Source: a candidate division WWE3 bacterium RIFOXYD1_FULL_39_9 (lineage in GTDB: Bacteria > Patescibacteriota > WWE3 > UBA101185 > UBA10185). From it: a stretch of DNA of 5,702 nucleotides. Under the pieces are notes generated by a model. It searched no databases and was not told the origin of the DNA. It was given only the letters and a program-made list of their open reading frames with translations. The translations under genes were made by a program, and so were the position numbers. This document shows positions 1-4,988 of this stretch, piece after piece. The stretch's first letter is position 1. Each line of letters starts with the position of its first letter. The DNA lies in assembly GCA_001773295.1 (NCBI GenBank), contig MEWG01000027.1, forward strand, positions 624-6,325, in the 5' to 3' direction.

Positions 1-704
1 GAGCACCTCCCGGATATGTCGGATATGGAGAAGGTGGCGAATTAACAACAAAAATTGAGAATAGACCTGATAGTGTGGTTCTTTTTGATGAAATTGAAAA
101 AGCCCACCCGGATGTTCTCAATATCTTGCTTCAAATCATGGAAGAGGCCGAGTTAGCCGACGCCAAAGGCAATATTTTTGACTTTTCCCGTGCAGTAATA
201 ATACTAACAAGCAATTCGGGTACAGAAATACTTCATGCGTCGGAAATTGGCTTCGGAGATAAAGTTATGACCGACAAAGGTACTGACAGCCGTTTAAGGC
301 TTAATCTCAAGAAAATCCTCAAACCCGAGCTAATAAATAGATTTGATGACGTGATAATCTTCCATAAGCTGCGTAAAGAAAGTCAGTTTAGAGTACTCGA
401 GATACTCATCAAAGAAATTATTGCAACTTTAAGTGCTCAAAAAATAAAATTAGTTGTTTCAAACCAAGTCAAAAATTATTTACTAAAAACTGGCTTTTCG
501 GAGGAGTATGGTGCAAGAGCCATGAAACGATCCATCGAAAAGGAACTTCTAGATAAAATAGCAGAGTTCCTGTTGAAACACAGAACAAAACCTTTAGAAT
601 TAGTCGCAGATGTAGAGAGGGGTGACATTGTGATTACAGGCAAAACCCCCGTAAAGAAGAAACCGGTAAAAAAATCAAAAAAAGTAAAATCCGGTAGAAA
701 ATAG
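1..704 (+). CDS. clpC: ClpC-type AAA+ unfoldase, C-terminal part (5' end outside window)
   Basis: The frame is open from the first base (codons in phase with base 3), giving the last 233 residues of a Hsp100/Clp ATPase that unfolds proteins and threads them into a protease in the cytosol. Numbering from the first full codon, I see the second AAA+ module: pore loop GYVG (4-7), Walker B VVLFDE (25-30), sensor 1 Asn71 in TSNSG, arginine finger Arg113 in INRFDD, and sensor 2 Arg172 in YGAR, followed by the small D2 domain. The tripeptide IGF (82-84, bases 246-254) sits where ClpP-binding ATPases carry their [LIV]GF loop, which favours ClpC over ClpB and implies ClpP elsewhere in the genome. The last ~20 residues form a Lys-rich tail that I do not recognise as a ClpC feature. 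The Walker A motif, first AAA+ domain and N-domain lie upstream of the window, so ClpE-type or other ClpP-linked relatives are not excluded. radA follows after 5 nt. Confidence 0.93.
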   Translation, partial: APPGYVGYGEGGELTTKIENRPDSVVLFDEIEKAHPDVLNILLQIMEEAELADAKGNIFDFSRAVIILTSNSGTEILHASEIGFGDKVMTDKGTDSRLRLNLKKILKPELINRFDDVIIFHKLRKESQFRVLEILIKEIIATLSAQKIKLVVSNQVKNYLLKTGFSEEYGARAMKRSIEKELLDKIAEFLLKHRTKPLELVADVERGDIVITGKTPVKKKPVKKSKKVKSGRK

Positions 705-709
705 ACTCC

Positions 710-2029
710 ATGAGTAAAATAAAAACCTTATATGTATGTCAGAACTGCTCGTACACGTCGGCACAGTGGGTTGGCCAGTGTCCTGGATGCGGCAGTTGGA
801 ACACATTTGCTGAAGAAGTACAGATCTCTAGTGTAGCCAGACCATCAGGAAGCGGTAAACCAGGCAGAAATGTTCAACCGGTACAACTCTCAACCTTTGC
901 AACAAAATCACCAAAAAGAATATCTTCTAACATTGAGGAATTTGACCGCGTTCTCGGGGGAGGATTTGTTCCTGGTCAGGTTATTTTGCTTGGAGGTGAG
1001 CCAGGTGTTGGTAAAAGCACACTTCTTACAGAAATAGCAAAGAACATGAAAGGTACAAATATAATGTACGTTTGCGGTGAGGAAAGCATCGACCAGATAA
1101 AGCTAAGAACTGTGCGAATGGAATATCCAGCTGATAACCTTTACATGCTGGGGGAAACAGATGTAGACACAATAATTAATGTTATGCAGACAAACAAAGA
1201 GATAACTTTAGTAATTGTAGACTCTATCCAAACGTTAACAAGTCAGGAACTTCCAGGTGTAGCAGGTTCGTTAACTCAAGTGCGAGGGTGCTCACAATTG
1301 CTTACAAATACGGCCAAAAGTACTGGCGTGCCTATTGTGTTAGTCGGACATGTAACCAAAGAAGGGGTAGTTGCCGGACCAAAGGTGTTAGAACACATTG
1401 TAGATACCGTTTTGTTCCTTGAGGGCGACTCCCAGCATATGTACAGGATTTTGCGCACCGATAAAAATAGATTCGGTCCGGTTTCTGAAGTCGGCATCTT
1501 TGAAATGACAGAGAAAAGTATGATGCAGGTAGCTAACCCTTCTGAATTGTTTCTTGGCCAAATGCTCAAGAAATCCTCAGGATCTTGTATTACCGTTGTT
1601 ATGGAGGGTCAGCGTCCCCTTCTTTTTGAAGTTCAGGCTTTGTGTGTTCGTACGGCTTTTGGGTATCCAAGGAGAACCGCAAGTGGATATAATGTAAACA
1701 GATTACAGGTTCTAATTGCCCTTTTGGAAAAGAGGTGCAATCTGAACTTGAGCGGACACGATGTATATTTGAGCATTGCCGGTGGATTTAAGGTAAGCGA
1801 ATATGCTTCAGATTTGGCAGTATGTTTGGCAATTGCGTCATCATTAAAAGATGTTCCGCTTAAACCCAAAACCGCAGCTTTTGGAGAATGCGGCTTAAAC
1901 GGCGAGGTCAGAAAGGTGCCTCACCAAGAAAAAAGGATTAAAGAAGCAAAGAAACTTGGCTATACAAATGTAGTTAACTCAGACGAAATAAAATCTCTGA
2001 AAGAGGCCGTAGATTTGCTGATAAAATAG
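710..2029 (+). CDS. radA: DNA repair protein RadA (Sms), complete
   Basis: RadA is a RecA-like, DnaB-type ATPase that helps branch migration and processing of recombination intermediates. All expected parts are visible in 439 residues: an N-terminal zinc finger with Cys10, Cys13, Cys24 and Cys27; a RecA-like core with Walker A GEPGVGKST (96-104) and Walker B LVIVD (167-171); the RadA signature KNRFG (252-256); and a C-terminal Lon-protease-like domain from about 280 to the end (TAFGYPRRTASGYNVNRL region and later). The length is close to the usual ~450-460. The ATG at 710 is favoured because the zinc finger begins at residue 10, as in other RadA proteins. No good Shine-Dalgarno precedes it, and the 5-nt gap after the clpC stop points to translational coupling. 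No key residue is missing. The clpC-radA adjacency is the order known from Firmicutes. Confidence 0.97.
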   Translation: MSKIKTLYVCQNCSYTSAQWVGQCPGCGSWNTFAEEVQISSVARPSGSGKPGRNVQPVQLSTFATKSPKRISSNIEEFDRVLGGGFVPGQVILLGGEPGVGKSTLLTEIAKNMKGTNIMYVCGEESIDQIKLRTVRMEYPADNLYMLGETDVDTIINVMQTNKEITLVIVDSIQTLTSQELPGVAGSLTQVRGCSQLLTNTAKSTGVPIVLVGHVTKEGVVAGPKVLEHIVDTVLFLEGDSQHMYRILRTDKNRFGPVSEVGIFEMTEKSMMQVANPSELFLGQMLKKSSGSCITVVMEGQRPLLFEVQALCVRTAFGYPRRTASGYNVNRLQVLIALLEKRCNLNLSGHDVYLSIAGGFKVSEYASDLAVCLAIASSLKDVPLKPKTAAFGECGLNGEVRKVPHQEKRIKEAKKLGYTNVVNSDEIKSLKEAVDLLIK

Positions 2030-2052
2030 TCTTTTAATCCCTTCTAATCAGA

Positions 2053-2058
2053 TATAAT
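2053..2058 (+). promoter_or_regulatory. Possible -10 box (TATAAT) ahead of the PIN-TRAM gene
   Basis: A perfect TATAAT lies in the 99-nt gap after radA, 70 nt before the preferred start of the next gene. No convincing -35 hexamer lies 16-18 nt upstream and there is no TG extension. In AT-rich DNA this may be chance. If real, it gives the PIN-TRAM gene its own transcription within the cluster. Confidence 0.3.
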
Positions 2059-2128
2059 AAATGTGAAGTTAATTGGTATTTAATTCGACTTGGAATAAAT
2101 TGGATATATGAGTGCAAACGGAGAAAAA

Positions 2129-3109
2129 ATGAAATTATTGGAAGCACCTAAACACGTAAACTCAGGCATGGAAAAGCTTCCGAACTACAAAAATACATTG
2201 GTGCGCTCAGTTCTAGCGTTAGCGCTTTTCATTAGCGGTTTTAATTTTTCAAACACAGACTTTTTTAAGGAATACCCGTTATTTGGACTTAACTATCTCG
2301 CACAAATACTTATTTCTATAATGGCCGGAGTCCTGGGATTTTTTGTACTGCCGGACGTGTTTTATGGAGTTAAAAATGCGATTGAGAAGCTGATAACGGA
2401 CACTGTTTCGGATATTGTTACCAATTTTTGGGAGCAACAATCGCGTCGGATACAAGAACAGAGAAGAGAGAAACAAAAGAAAAAAGCTGAGGACATTAAG
2501 AGGAAATTGGACGACGAGATGAAAAATGCGATTTTGCTCGATACTTCGGTGTTAATAGACGGAAGAATATCAGATATTGTTAAGCTTAAGTTTTTAGATA
2601 ATCCGCTAGTAATACCCCAAGTAGTAATAGACGAGCTGCACGCACTATCAGACAGCAAAGAGAATTTAAAAAGACAAAAAGGTCGAAGGGGACTTGATAT
2701 AACTAAGGATTTGAAGAGGAAAACAAAGATTTTAATCCCTGAAATAAAGTCAAAGGATAAAGATCAGGGGGTAGACAAGCTTCTTGTTACGTTTGCCAAA
2801 GAAAACAACTTTAAATTAATGACTCTTGATTTTAATTTAAATAAAGTCGCGTCAGTATCGGGTGTAAAGGTGCTAAATATCAATGATTTAGCTAACTCAT
2901 TAAAGACAGTAATGCTTCCGGGGGAGGATATTATGCTAAAAATTGTGCACGAAGGAAAAGAAAAGAGTCAGGGTGTCGGTTACTTGGTTGATGGCACCAT
3001 GCTAATAGTAGAGAATGCCAAAGATAAAGTGGGGCAAGACGTGTCAGTAAAGGTTTCTAAGGTTATTCAATCTCCTGCAGGTAAAATTATATTCTGCGCA
3101 TTAAATTAA
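2129..3109 (+). CDS. Membrane-anchored PIN-TRAM domain protein, YacL-like
   Basis: I see two hydrophobic segments (about residues 24-43 and 53-79), a highly charged probable coiled coil (about 100-131), a PIN nuclease-type domain (about 132-255) and a C-terminal TRAM domain (about 261-326) of the type that binds RNA. The PIN acidic residues are all present: Asp138 (LLDTSVLID), Glu169 (VVIDEL), Asp216 (GVDKLL) and Asp234 (TLDFN), so an active metal-dependent RNase is plausible. This order matches B. subtilis YacL, but YacL-type proteins usually have about four membrane helices and here only two are clear. I chose the ATG at 2129 because GGAG (2120-2123) lies 5 nt before it. An in-frame ATG at 2108 would add 7 residues but has no good ribosome site at proper spacing. 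YacL lies downstream of clpC-radA-disA in Firmicutes, and the position here agrees, without disA. The RNA substrate is unknown. Confidence 0.9.
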   Translation: MKLLEAPKHVNSGMEKLPNYKNTLVRSVLALALFISGFNFSNTDFFKEYPLFGLNYLAQILISIMAGVLGFFVLPDVFYGVKNAIEKLITDTVSDIVTNFWEQQSRRIQEQRREKQKKKAEDIKRKLDDEMKNAILLDTSVLIDGRISDIVKLKFLDNPLVIPQVVIDELHALSDSKENLKRQKGRRGLDITKDLKRKTKILIPEIKSKDKDQGVDKLLVTFAKENNFKLMTLDFNLNKVASVSGVKVLNINDLANSLKTVMLPGEDIMLKIVHEGKEKSQGVGYLVDGTMLIVENAKDKVGQDVSVKVSKVIQSPAGKIIFCALN

Positions 3110-3168
3110 TTCTCATTTACAAAGGTAGCTTAGCTCGATTATTCATTGATTCATTGCGTTTACAAATA

Positions 3169-3226
3169 AAAAAACGCTCCACAAAAGCCGACATATAAAG
3201 CGGCAGCCGCAGGGCGTTTTTTCTTT
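3169..3226 (+). terminator. Intrinsic terminator after the clpC-radA-PIN cluster
   Basis: AAAAAACGC (3169-3177) pairs perfectly with GCGTTTTTT (3214-3222), extended inward by a T-G and a C-G pair (3178-3179 with 3212-3213). The 32-nt cap can form an inner GCCG/CGGC helix (3187-3190 with 3201-3204). The 3' arm ends in a T-tract that continues to 3226. The A-tract on the 5' side means it could also work from the other strand. It lies 60 nt after the PIN-TRAM stop. Confidence 0.75.
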
Positions 3227-3227
3227 C

Positions 3228-3283
3228 GAAGCTTCAACCCAAAGGGTTGAAATAAGTCCATGCTTCTGGACAGTAGAAGCATG
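3228..3283 (+). repeat. Two adjacent strong inverted repeats with alternative pairing
   Basis: TTCAACCC (3233-3240) and GGGTTGAA (3244-3251) form an 8-bp perfect hairpin with an AAA loop. CATGCTTCT (3259-3267) and AGAAGCATG (3275-3283) form a 9-bp perfect hairpin with a 7-nt loop. The GCTTC in the second hairpin can instead pair with GAAGC at 3228-3232, enclosing the first hairpin, and GTCC (3256-3259) can pair with GGAC (3268-3271). No gene is seen here. It could be a second termination or RNA-stabilising element, a dispersed palindromic repeat, or a remnant of a mobile-element end. Confidence 0.55.
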
Positions 3284-3474
3284 TCAATGTAATTAGCGTA
3301 TATTATTTAAAATATTTAACAAGCTATCGACATTGTATTGTTATTAAAGGAAAACCGACGTGCTCTATAAAATTGTTTTTCATTCTAATTTACGTTAGTG
3401 GTTTATAAATATATATGGTTGTATGGTTATATTGCTAGACCTCGGAAGCACGCAACCTATAAGTTATTTTTAGA
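3284..3474. other. AT-rich non-coding stretch
   Basis: About 190 bases with no supported gene on either strand; the first 60 after 3300 are only about 25% GC. Short runs such as TATTATTTAAAATATTTAA suggest easily melted DNA. I see no RNA gene or clear promoter. It lies immediately before two DnaA-box-like sites, so a DNA-unwinding role is possible but unproven. Confidence 0.5.
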
Positions 3475-3501
3475 TGTGGATAAGTGCGTTTTTGTGTATA
3501 A
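3475..3501 (-). promoter_or_regulatory. Two DnaA-box-like direct repeats
   Basis: TGTGGATAA (3475-3483) is the exact reverse complement of the DnaA box TTATCCACA, and TGTGTATAA (3493-3501) is the reverse complement of TTATACACA, which fits the relaxed consensus TTATNCACA. Both are followed by GT, so they form an 11-nt direct repeat with one mismatch, 18 bp start to start. A weaker relative, TATAAGT, occurs at 3458-3464. They lie 39-65 bp before the start of the small ribbon-helix-helix gene. They could be DnaA sites, part of an origin, or the operator of that protein; TATAAG at 3497-3502 could also be its -10 box. Confidence 0.5.
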
Positions 3502-3539
3502 GTTGATCCGCTTGAGTAAAGTAGTGAGGAATTTTAAGA

Positions 3540-3701
3540 ATGTCTGAATTAGCTAAGCAAAATAAATCCGAAAAAGTGAAAACTACAATCGCCATAGATA
3601 AAACTATTAAGAAACTGGCACAAATATATGCCTTGCAGAATGAAATGACGCTGCAGGAGCTTATAGAAGTATCCCTCAAAGAGAAGATAATGGACAGGTA
3701 A
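3540..3701 (+). CDS. Small ribbon-helix-helix (CopG/Arc-like) DNA-binding protein
   Basis: A 53-residue protein. After a polar N-terminal arm (1-12) it shows the ribbon-helix-helix pattern: a beta strand KVKTTIAID (12-20), helix A around KTIKKLAQIYALQ (21-33), a turn at NEM, and helix B TLQELIEVSLKEKI (37-50). Family members dimerise, insert the paired strands into the major groove, and are often autorepressors, antitoxins or plasmid partition and copy-control proteins. The start is supported by GAGGA (3526-3530) 9 nt upstream and by an in-frame TGA at 3525-3527. No toxin or partner gene lies beside it, so it looks like an orphan regulator. The repeats at 3475-3501 are candidate operators. 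The fold is assigned by pattern only. Confidence 0.75.
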   Translation: MSELAKQNKSEKVKTTIAIDKTIKKLAQIYALQNEMTLQELIEVSLKEKIMDR

Positions 3702-3723
3702 GCCTTTATTTTTTTGTTTCCCT

Positions 3724-3752
3724 TTGACAAACCTTACGAAATTTGGTACGAT
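3724..3752 (+). promoter_or_regulatory. Promoter P1, sigma-70 type with extended -10
   Basis: A consensus TTGACA (3724-3729) is followed after 17 nt by TACGAT (3747-3752), which is preceded by TGG (3744-3746), an extended -10. Transcription would start near 3759, inside the 5' arm of the structured element at 3757-3828. No other promoter-like site here has a perfect -35. Confidence 0.65.
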
Positions 3753-3756
3753 CTCG

Positions 3757-3828
3757 TGATTTATACTTTCACATGTTGTAGTAATTTACTATATCTATGA
3801 GCATAAATGATGCGCGAAGTGTAAATCA
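3757..3828 (+). ncRNA. Possible structured RNA or 5'-end element below P1 (three-way junction)
   Basis: TGATTTATACTT (3757-3768) pairs with AAGTGTAAATCA (3817-3828): 12 contiguous pairs, one of them G-U. Inside are two small hairpins: 3777-3782 with 3788-3793, and GCAT (3801-3804) with ATGC (3810-3813). The predicted P1 start falls at the base of the outer helix, so the transcript would begin double-stranded. No terminator follows directly, so this is more likely the first part of a long leader that runs towards the gene at 4077 than a free small RNA. An inverted-repeat protein-binding site is the alternative. Confidence 0.35.
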
Positions 3829-3840
3829 TAACCTATAGGA

Positions 3841-3869
3841 TTGACTTTTAGGCGATTTTACGGTAAAAT
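3841..3869 (+). promoter_or_regulatory. Promoter P2, sigma-70 type
   Basis: TTGACT (3841-3846) and TAAAAT (3864-3869) each match consensus at five of six bases with the ideal 17-nt spacing. Expected transcription start is near 3876, giving a leader of about 200 nt for the gene at 4077. This is the most likely main promoter of that gene. Confidence 0.7.
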
Positions 3870-3875
3870 GCGGTT

Positions 3876-4076
3876 GTTCTACCGAAACCTGTTTTAATTG
3901 ACCGGATTTCATAGAACGCATGTACTTTTAAAATTCGGACGGTCAAATTTCCTCTTGTAGTCGATTGATAACTAGGTCACCCGGTCCCATAAGAACATAT
4001 GTACTGTGTGTTTTTACGGGACTAGGGGGATCCAAATCAATCAATCGATCATAGAAAAAATCAGGAGGATATGACA
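3876..4076 (+). promoter_or_regulatory. Structured 5' leader with anti-Shine-Dalgarno helix (leader 1)
   Basis: Near its 5' end CGGT (3871-3874) can pair with ACCG (3881-3884). Domain I pairs TTGACC (3898-3903) with GGTCAA (3941-3946) and, past a bulge, GGATTT (3904-3909) with AAATTC (3931-3936). The expression part has three nested helices. Helix 1 is TCCTCTTG (3950-3957) with CAGGAGGA (4062-4069), eight pairs with one G-U, which would hide the ribosome site. Helix 2 is TCGATTGAT (3961-3969) with ATCAATCGA (4040-4048), nine perfect pairs. Helix 3 is 3975-3988 with 4018-4032, 13 pairs with one bulged A and one A-G mismatch, capped by a 29-nt loop. The layout suggests translational control. 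I recognise no known riboswitch consensus. Confidence 0.6.
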
Positions 4077-4700
4077 ATGGAGAAAATGAATGTTCTGGAA
4101 GCGTTGCGCGCGAGAATTGATGCCACGAAGTTGTCGATAATCGAGGTTAAGCTGGAGAAGCTCCCGGGGAGCAATCGGAGCGAAATCACGATTGTAACCG
4201 CCGACTCACGGTTGCTTAGTGCAGTACTCCGTGACCTTCGTGAGTTGATTCGCATTGGTGTGCGTCCGGCAGTTGTTGATGCGCAGGATGCTGCGTTCGA
4301 TGCCAAAGATCTGAAAGCGCACATTCATGCCACCAACTTGCTCGATGAGCTCGGGAAGGTAGAAGAGACCATCGTTGCAGCAGTTGCTACGCTTGGCGAT
4401 GCCCCAATCAAGAAGCCGCAAGGAATTTTCGAGTGGCTCTGGGCATGGATTGAGTACGGTACGCAGTACCTGGTCTCTCAATTCCAGAAGCCCGCAGCTG
4501 AGGAAACGAAACCGAAGCCAAAGCCCAAGTCGAAAGAGGCGGAGTATTGGTCACAAGTCGAGCAGCACAGGCGTCCTTCAGATGGTTTTGAATCGATAGA
4601 CGTCATTCCACCTGCGCCGCGCGAAGAGCCAGCCTTGAACCCCGATGAAGATAAAGAGCTGGAAATTCCTGATTGGATGAGGCACCTCCAGACAAAGTAA
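4077..4700 (+). CDS. Unrecognised 207-residue protein, Trp-rich amphipathic helix and disordered tail
   Basis: I do not recognise this protein. Residues 1-110 look like a compact alpha/beta region: a helix, a strand around EITIVTADS, then helices rich in Leu, Arg and Ala. Residues 116-137 hold an aromatic amphipathic segment (GIFEWLWAWIEYGTQYLV) that could lie on a membrane or bind a partner; it is too polar for a clear membrane span. From 138 on it is Pro/Lys/Glu-rich and probably disordered (KPKPKPKSK), ending in a short conserved-looking IPDWMRHLQTK. There is no signal peptide. The start at 4077 is chosen because AGGAGG (4063-4068) lies 8 nt before it; the ATG at 4071 is only 2 nt away. 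GC is about 50-55% against under 40% in the upstream cluster. P2 and leader 1 precede it, and a structured leader and a surface-protein gene follow. Confidence 0.8.
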   Translation: MEKMNVLEALRARIDATKLSIIEVKLEKLPGSNRSEITIVTADSRLLSAVLRDLRELIRIGVRPAVVDAQDAAFDAKDLKAHIHATNLLDELGKVEETIVAAVATLGDAPIKKPQGIFEWLWAWIEYGTQYLVSQFQKPAAEETKPKPKPKSKEAEYWSQVEQHRRPSDGFESIDVIPPAPREEPALNPDEDKELEIPDWMRHLQTK

Positions 4701-4727
4701 GCTTCAGCCAGACCGTCCGTAAAATAA

Positions 4728-4826
4728 CTCCGAAGTGTGATAGTTACAATTTTGTGACGTTGCATTTCGGAGCTGGCCTGAGGATTTAAAGCAATTTGAA
4801 TTCTCAGATCCAGCTTCAATATGAAG
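4728..4826 (+). ncRNA. Three back-to-back RNA hairpins between the two unrecognised genes
   Basis: Hairpin A: 4728-4741 pairs with 4759-4772 (14 pairs, several G-U) and, after a bulged A, GTTAC (4743-4747) with GTGAC (4754-4758) around a 6-nt loop. Hairpin B: CTGG (4773-4776) with CCAG (4810-4813), a small internal loop, then CTGAGGATTTAAA (4778-4790) with TTTGAATTCTCAG (4795-4807), 13 pairs closed by the GNRA tetraloop GCAA. Hairpin C: CTTCA (4814-4818) with TGAAG (4822-4826). The three abut with no spare bases. No T-tract follows, so they are not standard terminators. They form the 5' part of the leader of the gene at 4989, perhaps its sensor domain, or a separate structured RNA. TAAAAT at 4720-4725 is a possible -10 without a -35. 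Confidence 0.55.
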
Positions 4827-4833
4827 TTGAGCA

Positions 4834-4988
4834 GATTGAAAAATACAAATATTGGCGGAAGAAATCTTCCTACAAGCTGATTGTCTTTCAATCCGCTAGT
4901 TTGCTAATAACATAAGTTGTTGGTGTACTGGCGGGTTGAAGGTTGTTTTAATAAAAATCAGAATCAGTTCAAATAGTAGGAGGTTCAA
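4834..4988 (+). promoter_or_regulatory. Bistable leader with anti-Shine-Dalgarno helix (leader 2)
   Basis: In the closed fold, helix 1 pairs CTTCCTAC (4866-4873) with GTAGGAGG (4976-4983), eight pairs with one G-U, hiding the ribosome site. Helix 2 pairs CTGATT (4877-4882) with AATCAG at 4956-4961 or its tandem copy 4962-4967. Helix 3 pairs CTTTCAATCCGCTAGT (4885-4900) with ACTGGCGGGTTGAAGG (4927-4942), 16 contiguous pairs with three G-U, around a 26-nt loop. In the open fold, GATTGAAA (4834-4841) pairs with TTTCAATC (4886-4893), breaking helix 3, and GGAAG (4857-4861) pairs with CTTCC (4866-4870), taking the anti-Shine-Dalgarno away. Helix order and spacing match the leader of the gene at 4077. 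GTTCAAAT is repeated at 4967-4974 and 4983-4990 on both sides of the ribosome site. Confidence 0.6.

Noticed and set aside
1276..1869. Open frames on the minus strand inside radA
   Set aside because: They lie wholly within a complete, motif-rich radA on the other strand and have no recognisable domain. They are shadows of its codon pattern.
3696..3715. Possible terminator after the ribbon-helix-helix gene (T-run 3709-3715)
   Set aside because: The only stem before the T-run is AGG/CCT, three pairs, too weak to call an intrinsic terminator.
3470..3730. Minus-strand 86-codon frame over the ribbon-helix-helix gene
   Set aside because: It is antisense to a small gene that has a good ribosome site and a recognisable fold, and its own product is Ser/Cys-rich with no family resemblance.
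3898..3926. TTGACC as a third -35 box
   Set aside because: No acceptable -10 hexamer lies 16-18 nt downstream, and the bases are explained by pairing with GGTCAA at 3941-3946.
3815..4738. CGAAGTGT shared by 3815-3822 and 4731-4738
   Set aside because: A single 8-mer shared between two regions of a few hundred bases is expected by chance, and its structural context differs.
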